Assembly: GCA_019914995.1 (NCBI GenBank)
Contig: CM034126.1
Span: 11,165,001-11,229,000 of the forward strand
Length of the DNA stretch: 64,000 nt
Reading direction: 5' to 3'
Source of the DNA: Acanthochlamys bracteata
Lineage: Eukaryota > Streptophyta > Magnoliopsida > Pandanales > Velloziaceae
Shown: one piece after another, positions 50,601-62,870 of the stretch
Position numbering within the stretch: position 1 is the first letter of the stretch
Layout of the letters: each line of letters starts with the position of its first letter
Notes under the pieces: model-generated
Database searches by the model: none
What the model was told of the DNA's origin: nothing
The model's input: only the letters and a program-made list of their open reading frames with translations
Program-made: the position numbers and the translations under genes

Positions 50601-53224
50601 AAATTAATCCATATACATGCACTTTTTTTTGAATGAAGGATAACATTTTGGAATTGGAGTAGCCAAGGACGACACACTTAAAAGCATGAGGGTCAAGCTT
50701 ATTCTTGTAAAAAGGGTGTACATGAATATAGCACACATAACCGTAAATCTTAAGATAAATATTAAAGCAGGCGGAATAGAGTGAAATCAGAAGCACCCTC
50801 AAAAGAGTTTGATAGCTAATGGCACGATTAGCCATTTGGTTAATGAGAAAGACAGTAGCCATGACAGCCGCGACTCGAAATTTTGTTCAGGAACACGCAT
50901 AGGAAAGCATAAGGACTGGGCCACCTTAAGAAGATGGTGCTTTTTGCACTTTGCTACACCTTTCTATAGTAACATGTAGGCACACATTGTTTGGTGGAGA
51001 ATGCCATGTTGTTTGAAGAATTCAGTTAGGGAATGATTACAAATTCATGACCGTTGTCAGAATTTAAAACCTGAATTTGAATATGAAACAGTGTGACAAT
51101 CATCTCGTAAAATTGAAAAGTAACATGTATAACATCACTCTACAAGTAATAAAAACCTCATTTCTCCTTTATCAATGCCAACCGTCGTCTTTGTTGGATT
51201 GTCCTGAAACTCACAATAAGTAGAATGAGAAGTTATGAAGCAATTAAGATTTTGGTGATCTTGCTAACGGAATGACGCAATAAGCCATTCCTTTGAAAGC
51301 CTTATCTGGATGAGTTCATCATAATAATTGATGTGTAAATGAGCATAGACACCATGAGGACATTTAATATGAGTGTGGTTATCATGTTACCTTCGCCTTC
51401 AGAGTAAAATCTGAGGTGGAAGGGGATGACATAGAGACCTCTGCGCAGCAGAATGCAAGAGCAGCATTGTGTGTATCAGATTGTAACAGAAAGCAGATTT
51501 GATCCAAAGCCTTCTGGTAGATTGCTTGCGCATGTAATAAACATATGGAGTGTTAAGCATGGAACACTTCATATACCTGTAGATGATCCATATGACATGT
51601 AGGCTTCTAGCTTCATATAACATCAACACCCAAGGGCTGGATGCCATGTACTGCTAACTGATGTTGTCTTTCTTTTATCCAAATTTGAGATTTACATGAT
51701 TAGGTTTATATTAATACACAGAAAGCGTCATACCTTGAATCAGTATTTGTCACCTGGAAAATACAATCGACCCCAATATATAAGCATTGTCGTGGTAGCA
51801 GCAGCTGCCTTACAACTCTCAGTAGGACTTACTCCTACCGTAGCATGCTGAACTAAAGCTCTGCTTTCTCTAGTGAGTCTCACACACAAAATTTCTGCTT
51901 ATGTCCACTCTTACCATTCAACCACTGATCCAGCAATATCTTCCCTCAGCTGCTTCCACATTAAGTTCAGTGAAACACAGTACAGACAACTCCTAACATA
52001 GCTGCTTCCACATTATGTTCAGTGAAACACAGTACAGACAACTCCTAACATAGCTGCTTCCACATTAAGTTCAGTGAAACACAGTACAGACAACTCTGAA
52101 CATGATTCTCTCGGTTGATGTGCATAATATAGGAGCTGCTATGTTTAGAACATGGGCTTTTGGATCACTTGATTGGTGCTCATTTTATCTTTGGGTGATT
52201 TAAGGCCAAGTTTCTAGAAATGGCTCAGGACATGTATGTATTTTAAGTTTACCTAGCTAAGTTAGATTATACAATAGCCAGAACTATTGCATTCATATAA
52301 TCCAGTGTAACCAGCTCAGGACGTGATTAACTTGAATTTAGTTGTCAGAATTTGAGCATACAGAAGTTGATTGTTGCTTTAATTAGTGTATCTATTAAAG
52401 TTACAAGCCTGCATGTATTTTCCTTTTTAGGAATCTTTGCAAATGATCTTTTTCACCGAAAGGTGCTGTAGAATTAGCGTGCATGTTTTGAGAAAATATT
52501 AAATGAAGAAAGTCTTATTTAGACGCATGAAAGCCGATTTCAAATCTTTGAAACTTATTGTCCATGATCCACTGAAAGTTTAGCCTTCCTTCCATACGAT
52601 TTCGTTGGACTCTAAGGTTTTTAAAATGTGAAAAGTGCATTGTAATAACTGATTGCATGGTTGACATGCATCTATGTTTATCACCAGAAGTCACAGAGTC
52701 ATTATTTTCATGAATCTCAAGATATACATGTACTGAATAACATAGACATTTATCTGCATATTTTAACCCAATCCTAAACATAAACTTCAAGGCGCATGCA
52801 ACTTAGCTTAGGTAGAAATGGACATCCTTAACATAGATGTTTTATGATCATGACAGTTTTGTCATCTCACATAGAGACATCTTTCGGAGATTGTGAGTGA
52901 AGAATGTTACTGTTTTAAAACTTTGAACTCAACCAAAAACTCTTTGCAAATAGTTTTATCCCTTGCAGTATTTTTGCTACAGTAGACTTGTGATGATAAT
53001 GCTTTTGGTGGTTAGCTGTGGAGAAAGGTTCAAAAGAGCCAAAGAGAGAGAAGGTCGGGAAGGTAACTATCGATCAAGTACGTGCAATTGCTCAAGAAAA
53101 GCTTCCCGACTTAAACTGCACCACAATTGAATCAGCCATGAGAATCATAGCAGGTACTGCTGCTAACATGGGCATCGATGTTGACCCACCTGTGCTTGAA
53201 CCAAAGAAGAAGGAACTTGTATAG
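47648..53224 (+). CDS. PRPL11: Plastid 50S ribosomal protein L11 (nuclear-encoded)
   Basis: Four exons encode 215 residues: 47648-47849, 47943-48115, 48288-48351 and 53016-53224, all with GT/AG junctions and matching phases. Residues 1 to about 60 are a Ser/Pro/Leu-rich, acid-poor transit peptide ([16 protein letters not shown]). The mature part is classic bacterial-type L11: [20 protein letters not shown], the hallmark [20 protein letters not shown], then [19 protein letters not shown], and a C-terminal rRNA-binding domain with [19 protein letters not shown] and [15 protein letters not shown]11 binds 23S rRNA in the factor-binding centre of the chloroplast ribosome. The start ATG at 47648 lies in a GCCATGG context. 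Intron 3 is 4664 bases and contains an antisense copia relic and a minisatellite, while the coding frame is intact. Confidence 0.95.
48540..51660 (-). mobile_element. Degenerate Ty1/copia retrotransposon inside L11 intron 3, antisense
   Basis: Minus-strand translation gives copia pol pieces in the right order. An integrase C-terminal segment lies at 50862-50542 ([15 protein letters not shown]). Reverse transcriptase remnants follow at about 49900-49550, with stops and shifts (GKVCKLKK-like and DHNLFYK). The RNase H-proximal block is at 49341-49033 ([20 protein letters not shown], then [14 protein letters not shown]). The phrase CTCCCTCTCAAGTTGGTG near 48654 is typical of copia DNA near pol. 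The LTR boundaries are not certain, so the outer limits are approximate. Frames are broken throughout; the element is dead. Confidence 0.85.
51948..52103. repeat. 52-bp minisatellite, three copies, in L11 intron 3
   Basis: A unit starting AGCTGCTTCCACATTAAG and ending ACAACTCCTAACAT repeats three times head to tail (51948, 52000, 52052). The second copy differs by one base and the third diverges in its last ten bases. Confidence 0.92.
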
Positions 53225-55516
53225 TGGCCACATTTTAATTGAGTTCTCATTCTGATTTTCTACTAAGCGTTCTTCGATTTTTTTAAAAATCTATATGAAG
53301 CACTTAATTCTTTGTGATAAGCATTTTTTTCTTTGGTCTCCAAATATCACAATTGTGGTGTTCCTATTCTTCCGCCTGGAATTTTATCTTCTCTTTCTTC
53401 GAGGTCACATAACTGTTACTACAGTGAATACAGTGATGCAATGAATTTAGTTTGACTTTTGTGGAGAAATGTTATGAAGTTCTAGTGATGCTGGCAATGA
53501 AATGTGCAAGCTAATACATTGCTGCCTATGCCTTACATCATGCAGTGGTATGAAGCAAGAATCATTCCTAAGTAGGGAAACGGTGGAACAAAGCATATGT
53601 AGGACAGGGTAGGAGGGGGTAAAGTATAGAAACTTGACGAACTAAGCTGTTAATTGTTGATATTACGACATTTTTTACTGATGGTAAATTGGGTCCATGC
53701 TGGCCTAGTATATTGGAGAAGTGTCAGCTGTGGAGGCCATTCTAAGCCCTGAGGGTTCAAATTAGATCTGTGTATGTGAACTGTAGGCATCTCTGCTTGT
53801 CATTGTTTGGAACCTTGTGTAATGTGTTTCGTATTCTTGCGCGGAAAAATTGTAATTCTGAGATTAGACTTGTCAGATCCGATCTGCACCGCAGGTCAGG
53901 TTTGTTGCTTGAACGTTTTCCTGGATTTATTCGACAACTTGTTTTCCGTTACTCTGGCTCTTAGCTAGACACAGCGAGTGAATTTTGAACTGATATACAT
54001 GAATGAGTTCCAGTTCTGTTATCAGTCATTGACATTGCTACTGGATGAATTATTAGTGTGTTGTCTGGCAGATACATAGCATTGGATGCTGTATTTAGTT
54101 TGATAGATTCGTTTGCTATACCATTCTTAATTAGTTGAACATCTGATTGTTATTATATGTTTTAGTTTTCCAAACAACTAACATCAAAGAACTGTAGTAG
54201 AAGAAACAGGGAAGAATCTTGCTACTTGTTATTCATGTCTGAACACGTTTTTCACTCAATGAACACGGCAAAGCAACGCAGTGGATGAGATTCTTTAAAC
54301 CAGTGACAGTGTTCCTCGTCACTGGCTTGCAAACAGCTTGTGTTGTGTCGTCAACAGTGGACTTGGTTCTGTTCGCTGCCGTTATAGGTGCCAATAGAAA
54401 TTGAAAAAGAAATGGGAAACTCGGTTGGTGTTGCTGTTACTGTTGTCCATAGAAGAAATGTAGTCGAGTGGTTCTTTTGTCTACGGAGAGCGTGAACTCA
54501 ATGTGTGAGTGGACGTGAATCAAATCAGTAGAAGAAGAAGAAGAAGACTCTTGGTGAAGTCAAAACGAAATGACACTGAGCTGCTGGACCCAATTTACTA
54601 CAGATTAATCCTTGCTTCTATTTCCCATGTAAACTTGGATGGATCATGGATGGGAGGTATCTGGTTCTTTTTAGGACTCAAATTTTGGGCATCCAAACTT
54701 CAGTATTTGGTGTTCGTATTTTGAGGCATCATGAACCAGAATACAACATCCAAACCAAAGAAGAATTAAATTAATCCCTTGTTTATTGTTACATAAATCT
54801 TGTGGGACGTTGACGAGCTGCTACGAGTGCCGCTGACTGCCGTGCAGCTGCCATGGATATGTCATTGCCGTGGCGAGCTAATTAAGGCTCTGAGTAAATA
54901 TCAATCCCCGAGAGAGAAAAAGAAAAGAACCCTTCTCTCTCTCTCTGTCCCGTCTGCAGCAGCTCTCTGCCGTACCACCTCCCTTACTTCTCTTCTTCTC
55001 TCTCTTCATAATGTAATTTGGAAGCAATTGAAGCAAAAGGCGCAGTGCTCTGCATTTGCTTATACAAATAACACAATGCATACGAACCTGCAATTTACAT
55101 TAGAATAAGTTTATAAAATTAAATTTGATAGTTAACCAATATGTTAAAGATAAGTTTAATAAATTAAAAATAAATGAAAATAATGTAACTAAATTTAAAT
55201 TTAAAATTTGAAAAACAATATTTTATCAAATTGAAACACCCTTAGCGATTCATGCCGCAAACCCTTATCACAAAATAATTTACTTCTCTCTCTTCATGTC
55301 TTTGAAGAAAAACTGATAATATAATTAGTATCAGCCTATTTTTGTCTTATCTAATCTTTCTCTCTGTGGTAGCTTTCCACTTTCCATTACCCCCTGGAGG
55401 CATTACCTCGTCTGCTCCGCTTTTCACTTTCCTTCTCAATACGAACATCTTGATATTATCGTTTCTTCCTTCCTCCATAAAGCAAGAGAGAAAAGAGAGT
55501 GGATGCCTCCTCCTGC
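53225..55516. other. Intergenic region between L11 and the bHLH gene
   Basis: The first few hundred bases should be L11 3' UTR. Nothing recognisable is encoded up to 55.3 kb. Short ORFs at 53770-53964, 54509-54724 and 54800-55108 are low complexity or lack family signatures. CT-rich tracts at 54920-55010 and 55265-55510 probably mark the promoter and leader of the bHLH gene. Confidence 0.5.
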
Positions 55517-55645
55517 ATGGTGAATTACAAGAGTAGTGGTACGAGGAGAGTAATGAGCAGTAGTAGCTCTGCTTCGTTCTCTCAATATCTCTTACATTTA
55601 TTTCTCAAGGTTGGTGCTGCTGCTGCTTGTGGGCTTGCTTGGTAG
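55517..55645 (+). promoter_or_regulatory. Upstream ORF (42 codons) in the probable leader of the bHLH gene
   Basis: An ATG at 55517 opens a 42-codon frame that starts MVNYKSSGTRRVMSSSSSAS and ends GLAW at TAG 55643-55645, only 27 bases before the main bHLH ATG at 55673. A six-codon frame (ATG 55503, peptide MPPPAW) precedes and overlaps it. If the transcript starts upstream of 55500, ribosomes would meet both before the main start, so translation of the bHLH could be limited. Whether the peptide is conserved is unknown to me. Confidence 0.45.
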
Positions 55646-55672
55646 CAGTCTAAGATAAATTCTTCTGCTGCA

Positions 55673-57406
55673 ATGGATCATGGCCTACAAGGACCCGTAA
55701 ACTCTCTTCTTCTCCTTGTAAGTCCCCGTTAACACCATTATGATTCTCTGCTGTCTCTCCTTTTACTACTTTTATGTATGTGCTCTGCTCTGCTCAACTG
55801 CTCTTAGCTCCCATCCTTCTTCTCTGTGAAGTTCCTTTTGTGGGCCGCAGGAAGAGTTGGTGTCGGTACCCCTTTATAGGAATTTCTCATTCAATGCCTT
55901 TTGCCATTAACATGTGCTGCATATGGACTGTTCATAATTCATCCTTGTGTTATCTTTTTCAAGAAGAATGAGCAGATGTAGTAACATGAATACTATAATA
56001 CATATGAAATTTAAAATCTTGTCTTTCTCCTGTTCCATTAGGTTGAAAAACAGCAGGCAGGGTGTGAAGACGGGTTCATAAGCCCATCCCCTTGGTTGAA
56101 GCAAGATCTAGATGGTGGCGAATCTCTGCTTTCATACAACAACGTTCCTTTTCTTCAGATGCTTCAGGGAGCCATGAGCATAGAGCAGCACCAGCACTTC
56201 AAAGCTAAGGAAGAAGTTGTAGAAGAAGAAGAGCAACAACCGATTCTTCCTTCCTACCCACTACCAGAAATCACGCATTCTGAGCTTTTGTTCAAGTTGC
56301 AGAACCAAAACCTGAAGAAAGAACCGGTCACTCTGGTAGCAGAGCAGTTAGACAGCTGTGTCACTCATGCTTCATCTTCCAACGCCGTGCCGGCCAATGA
56401 GACAACTGTGAAGGAGAGGAAGAAGAGGAAGAGAGCACCACGATCAGCAGCAACAACGGCGGCAGTAATGGCTTCGCCTCCGAAAAGCGCGGAGGAGGTA
56501 GATAGCCAAAGAAGGACTCACATTGCGGTGGAGCGCAACCGTCGCCGTCTCATGAATCACCATCTCGCCACTCTCCGTTCTATCATGCCTCCTTCCTATA
56601 CCCAACGTGTACGTTTCAATTAATTGGTTACATATATAGTTGCGTTTTAGGTTGATTAGTTTCTTAGAGTCTTTTATGCATCCATTGGAAAATTGACTTG
56701 ACCGATGTGTGCAGGGTGACCAAGCATCGATAGTTGGAGGAGCTATAGAATTCGTGAAAGAATTAGAGCAGCTACTGCTCTCACTTCATGCAGAGAAGCG
56801 TTCCCGCGCCACAGCGGCCGCTATTGCTGCTGCAGAGACAGCAACTTCATCGTCATGCTCAACACCTGCAACTTCATCTACATCTCCATGCATAGCAAGT
56901 AACAACAACGAAGACGAACACTGCAACATTGCAGTAGCCACTGCTCAGCTTGATATCAATATATTGAAGGAGTTGGAAGGATTCTTCTTCTCGCCGCAGT
57001 ACAGAAGTTACTCGCAGTCGGTTAATGGAGAGTGGGGAGTCGATGTGGAGGCTTTTCTAGTGCATGGCCACGTCAGCTTAAAAGTCGCCGGCCGGCGGCG
57101 TCCGGGACAACTTGCACGCGCCGTTGCTGCGTTAGAGGAACTCCGACTACCTGTTCTTCATATCACCGTCACCTCTCTTGGATTATCCACTGTTCTCTAC
57201 TCATTCAATCTCAAGGTTCGAAATTTTATCATAATCTCTTTTTATCCATTAAAGGAAACAAAAGATTCAACGTTTTCTGAGATAGGTGATTTTGTTTGAA
57301 TTATTACAATTAATGGCAGATGGAAGAAGAGTGTAAGATGGGATCGCAGGAAGAGATAGCGTCGGCGGTGCACCAGATATTCGTTTGCGTCAATGCCAGT
57401 TGCTAG
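55673..57406 (+). CDS. bHLH57-like: bHLH transcription factor, subfamily Ia (bHLH57/67/70-like)
   Basis: Four exons encode 399 residues: 55673-55717, 56042-56608, 56715-57215 and 57320-57406, all phase 0. A short first exon ([15 protein letters not shown]) splices to [12 protein letters not shown]. An N-terminal [10 protein letters not shown]-type motif, typical of subfamily Ia, is followed by a Lys/Arg patch ([11 protein letters not shown]) and the bHLH at about residues 171-225: [20 protein letters not shown], the H-E-R contacts (175, 179, 183) for G-box binding, a splice exactly after YTQR, then [19 protein letters not shown]. An Ala/Ser-rich spacer leads to a C-terminal ACT-like region ([26 protein letters not shown]) and the ending [11 protein letters not shown]. 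Subfamily Ia includes the stomatal factors SPCH, MUTE and FAMA and the bHLH57/67/70 and bHLH71/94/96 groups; the sequence fits the bHLH57/67/70 side best. The precise role is inferred only. Confidence 0.9.
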
Positions 57407-58822
57407 CTAGGTAGCTAGCTAAGCATTGTTTACTTCTACTTTGCTCTTGCTTTTTGCTTTCCTTGCCATATCTCTGACCATTATCTTTTCCACAGATATA
57501 GAAAGTGAGAGCGAGAAAAAGAACTCAGAAGTCATAAGCAAGGTAGCTTCTGAGCTTTTGCTTTTAGCTTTTTGCATTTGTTATGCGAGTTGAGAACATG
57601 AATCGTCAGCCGAGCGGTGGTCTAAGAGAAGGGGAAGGGTTTTGTTTTCGTATCTTTTCTTTTCTGTAGTGTTGTCTGTAAGAAAGCTTTCCAGGCTAGC
57701 TATAAGGCTTTTGGGTTGTACTGCCCAAGGAAAGGAAGAGAGGAAAGTTTGAAAGAGTCAGGAGCAGAACGTAGCAGTAGCGGCGCTAGGATTTTTGTAC
57801 TGAGCTCTTCTACTGAAGAGGAAGATTGCTTTTGACCCTTTCTGTCTTCTTCTGCCTTTTGGATCTCCTCTCCTCTTGCAGAAAGTGCTCAATGATAATG
57901 TTTTTAATTCGGAGGCGATGTTGGTTTACTGCAGAAAGTTACTATGGGTTTGTTATTAACCATAGTACTTGGTAACAGGGCCTTCTCTCGTTATAGTCAA
58001 ACGCTTATGGGCCTTGTTTCTTATCGAATTGGTTCATTTGACGTTTTACAATACCGTGAAAAACTACTCAAATATAATAAAATAGTCAATTACAAATACA
58101 GCATATTAAGTGATAGATGTACATGACAACTACAGAAAAAAAAATGACGTATTAGTAACTTCACAACAATATCTATAGAGGAACTAAAAACTTCGTTGCT
58201 TGCGTTCGGAATTGTTCGAGAGCTAACAAACCTATTGGTGTTTCCAGGATATAGATTGTATTGTATTATATCCGATACATGCAAGTCCCTCTGTTGTTTC
58301 TTTTAATCACCTGATCTGTTTTGTAACTTGTAAATGTGCTCAGGAGTTTTTTTGGCTAAATCTGAGAGCCCCATTTGGCCGGCTGAAATCACAAGCAATC
58401 CTCACCTGGTTCTTGTGTTCTGCAATCTGGTAGCTAGAATCATCTTTCAAATTGGAAAAACGGCTTTTGATTTGTTCCACAATAGATGTATGCTATTGAT
58501 CACCGAGACCAAAAATGACCTTAACAAAGTCCGAGTATTGTCTGTGATTAAATACGAGTAGTAGCATTCTCAAGAACAATAGTATTCTAGTAGCCTACCA
58601 AGAACTCTATGTTAGAAAATCTCTAACCCATTTTGCCAAAACTGCAAGTCCTTTTATATAGAGGAAACAAGATGTTGCTATTAGTTAGTTAACACTATAA
58701 TCATACAGATCATGGTGCCTTCAAACATTTATCCATTGTATTTTTATAAGAATCATACATTTTGGTGAATCATATAAGAATCATTTGTCCTCGTCCTAAT
58801 GCTAGTACTAAATACCGAGTGA
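57407..58822. other. 3' flank of the bHLH gene, no further gene
   Basis: The first 400 bases or so should be 3' UTR of the bHLH gene. ORFs at 57944-58126 and 58334-58561 have no recognisable domain. No transposon termini were identified. Confidence 0.5.
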
Positions 58823-59052
58823 GCAGGTTTAACCAGCTATCCGTCTCCAAACCCCCTGTTCCAAAACCTTCCACATTACTCCTCAAAGGTAAAACCTCCT
58901 GCATTTTGTTGGATCCCGGTCATCTACCAACTTTGCTGCCGATTCTATGACTACGTCCGAAGCAGAGCAGTGGAACGTTAAGCACGGACATCCTGTCGCA
59001 GTCGCTATTCAACCACTATTCTATATAGCAAACTCTCATACGTACCAGCAAC
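58823..59052 (-). pseudogene. Degenerate 3' end of a DMR6-like oxygenase gene
   Basis: Read on the minus strand, this stretch parallels the end of the DMR6-like gene at 63474-64000. On the plus strand, AACCAGCTATCCGTCTCCAA here matches AACAGCTATCCATCTCCAA there, and the alignment continues for more than 200 bases. The translated remnant includes DVVIESAAKLVDDRDPTKCR (intact copy: DAVIEPAAELVDKQNPAKYR), after which frameshifts and stops break the frame. Only the last coding segment is left; the iron-binding part is absent or unrecognisable. Confidence 0.75.
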
Positions 59053-59698
59053 AGTGATAGCCTTCTCGCGACGTACATGTTACGACCCAAATCTGAATCA
59101 TGATCGATAGTGAACTAAATCAAATTCAGATAAAGTCCACATTTGACTCAATTTAATAGCCTAATTAATACTTAATTAAACTTAATTCGTGCTGAAATTT
59201 TCCAAAGTTTTGTTAGAGTTTTATTAAAATCTGAAAAGAAAATCATACAATATCATAATATTGACATACTAAACACCATAAATATTAAAAGAAGAAACAA
59301 TAAACTCGATTTCAAAAGATAAAATACAATAGTATAGATATAGTTGGCAGATTCGAAGTAAACTCAGCAATCTGTCCGAATCGACCGATCCCACCTGTGT
59401 CTCAATTTGGTATTAGTATGTTAGAATGCGATGCCAGTGCAATAATCGAACTGATCGATGTAAAATTTCTATTCTTCTTTACATTGCACGCATTTAGTAA
59501 ACTAGGTCCACAAATGCCTCAATATCTTTCGAGGAACGATGCTAGCAGATAGGAGATAAATGATGGAGGAACAACTGTTTGATAACTGATTGAAGGAAAC
59601 ATTGAAGAGATAAGCTTTAGGTTTTGTAATCCTTGTGGTACGCCACCACTGAGTTTAAACCTTTCAAGACTTCAGCATTTCATAAAAGTAGCTAGGAG

Positions 59699-60108
59699 TA
59701 GAGGTGTAAAAATAGGCCCGGCCAAACGGGCCGGCCCGCGGTCCGTCCAGTCTGGTGAATAGTGACAGGACCGACCCGGTCTAACGAGCAGGACGGGCCG
59801 ATTATATTAGCCTGTCGGACGGCCCGCCCGCTCGAATACTGTTCATATTGACCGGTCAACGTTGACCGTTGACCTGATCAAAATTGACCGTTGATCAGGT
59901 CAAATTTCAATAAAAAATATTTTTATATTACTAAAAAATAAATTTAAAAAATAAAAAAATATTTATTTTTAAATTCTATTTTTTATATAAAATTAAAATA
60001 TAAATCGGATAAATGGGTAGCCAGGGTCGTGAGAATGAAATGGCGACCGACCGTCCTACCGTGTTTTTACCAGCATCGCTAGTCCGCCCGCCGCTTTTTG
60101 CACCTATA
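59699..60108. mobile_element. GC-rich hAT-type non-autonomous element
   Basis: A 410-base element with a perfect 8-base target duplication GCTAGGAG (59691-59698 and 60109-60116). Termini are inverted: TAGAGGTGTAAAAATAGG at the left, TTTTTGCACCTATA at the right. It shares internal phrases with the copy at 43298 (ACTGTTCATATTGACCGGTC and AAAAAATATTTTTATATTAC). Non-coding. Confidence 0.9.
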
Positions 60109-62329
60109 GCTAGGAGTGATCATTGAATGTATTAGAGTAAAGGTTTAATTCTATCATAGATTTCCCTTTACAAATAGGAAAATAATAAAGTAGATTGTTT
60201 TCGAACAAATCCATAGAAACAAGCTTTATAATTTTTATATTAAATTTTTTATAATATTTATAAATTTTATTAAAAATTAAAACAATTCAATCGTAGTAAA
60301 ATATTTTTATTATTTTTAACATTAAAATAGTAAAACTTATTTATTAAAAAATAAAAATATTATTCATTTTAGAAAAATATTTTTGAAAGATACATCCGAA
60401 CACACCCGCCCGAATCCAATAGAAAATCTACCAATTTAAGTTATTTTTTGATTAATCCAAATCGTTAAGATTAGTCAAACCAACAATGACATTTGGAATT
60501 ACACCAAATAGCCTAAAATTCTCATGAACAGTCTCTTTAATTATTTCTTCAAAGTACTAATCCCTTAAGGCAATTCTGAAAGTAAGCTTGGATATTGAGA
60601 AAGATCAAGAACAACAAGCTCACTCAATTTCTTGAATAGAGACGATGGAGTATACTTGACGACAAATTACTATCCCAAGTTGAGAACTTGCAGCTGCTAA
60701 GTAATCCAAGACCAATTGGCTTATGCCCTTCAATCTTGTGAAACTCACACCATGAACTTTCAAAGAACCAATTTGATAAACTTTTTAAGTTTTGCTCCCC
60801 ACAATAAATTGTTGCTGAGGTTTAACTTTTGAAAACTAATACAGCTCTGTTTGGAATACGGATACACAAAGAAAAGAAAAGAGAAGAAAAAATAATTTTT
60901 CTTCTTTTGCGTGTTTGGATTAGAGATTATTATTAGGGAGAAAATAAAATAGGGAAGAGAAAGGAAGAAAATACACAGGATTTTGTTTGTTTTTTTTCCT
61001 CATTCTGACTTCATTATGTAATTTACATATTTTTTTCAATTATTACAAACAAATACATATATAAAAGCATTTTTATTTTTTTTATCTTTCTATTTTTTTT
61101 TCTTTATTAATTTATCCAAACACTATTAAAATTTTCTTCTTCTCTTCTTTCTTCTTCTTTTCCTATCTCTTTTTTTCTTTCTACTTCCACTTCTTTATGA
61201 ACCCTTCATCCGAACACATAAGAATAATGCAAAGGTATTACCAGTGATCACTAAAACTCACTTTTATTTAGTTAAAACACGCCTTTATGATCACTATGGT
61301 ATTATCCAGTGACTGTATTGTTAGGATCTTAGTAGTTTCTTAACCTCCGACTCCGGTAGATAGAAGAACTCCCTTGCTAACTCTGACACTCCAGTAGTTT
61401 CGATGCGCCATGATTTTTACCTGTACACACAAACATATCAATCAATAATTCAAACATGTTATCCCACGTACACAAGGCAACAAACGTAATCAGAAGAATT
61501 CAAAGTTCTTGAATGCGGCAGAATAGTGGAGTGCTTGGGACCTCCACAACTCGAACGCCAATGGGGGATGGACAGATGGATACATCAGTAGCAACGTTAT
61601 TGCAAAAAACAAGTAATCGGTCCTGATACAAAATGTGGTCGCTAATGGCCGCAATGTCTGTGAGTAGTTTTAGCAAATGAACGATCGTCTATTTTGTGAT
61701 TCTTCTAATGCCGATTGCTGACTAACAAATTAATTGAGATGCATTTATGATTTTAAATTTCTATGAAATGAATGCACGTTTGTTGACTTCGCCGACTAAT
61801 ATTAGTCGGCAATCAATTTAAAAAACGTTCTAGAGAACCAAATCCTTTGACAAATCTTTTTTTATTAATGTTAATAGCGTGTATGTATCTTATAAGTGTT
61901 TACCGTGCGTTTGGTGAATGCACGTAACAAATTATTGTTTATGGCAATCGTGATTTGTATGTTCAATGACTATTGTCATAAATGATAAATATATACATAT
62001 AGTTTCTGTTTATGCCAAATATGCAAATGAGGTGTACATATGAGAACCTTCAAAGATGTCGGCATAATTTGAAAATTTTCGAATAAACATCACCACTAAA
62101 ATGGCGCATAATTTATGAAATTCTATATTGAATATAATTATCGACGACAATGAAGGCATAGCTCATTTTTCTGTTTTTTGACTTTCAATTATTATATTTT
62201 ATAGATGCAGCCGAAAAATGCACAATTTGATTCATTCAATTCAAACTGCGTGAATTCGATTTAGCAATATCAATATACAACTCTCTTTTTAATTTTTCCT
62301 TACCATATACTAAATTTTTGACAATAAAA

Positions 62330-62870
62330 ATTCAATCATAATAATTTATAAACAATTTAAGTTATATTATATTTATAAATAATTTAGTAAATAGTAAAAA
62401 ATGAGAATTATGATATTATCAAAAGTATTACTATGTAGTATTATTTTAATGACGAATTTAAATTTTATATAAAAATTTTTATTAAAATTTTGTTAGTTAG
62501 ATACATTTATCAAAATTTTATCGAAAGTAGAATTAATATCTATAACTATAAATTTTATTTGTCACCATATATTTTTTAAAAATAAAAGTAAAAAATTTTT
62601 TTGGAATACATTAGGAACCGATAAAACTACTAACGATATATATTTTGATGGACACTCAACATATCTCTTCATTAAAAACGTCATGGATATTTATGCCAAT
62701 TGATTTTATTATTTCACTCAAATTTGAAAATATAAAATTAATAATTAATAATTTTAATTATTAAAACAAATTGATTATAATTTGATATAGTTATTCAATA
62801 AATTGAATTATGATTGATAATTTTTATTCGTATAACTGTACGAGTTGTATTAAAGTTGAACAAATTCAAC
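62330..62870. repeat. Degenerate dispersed repeat, related to 11800-12376
   Basis: It shares ordered landmarks with 11800-12376, including AATGACGAATTTAAA, CATTTATCAAAATTTTATCG and TTATTATTTCACTCAAATTT. It is probably an old transposon fragment without coding capacity. Confidence 0.6.
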
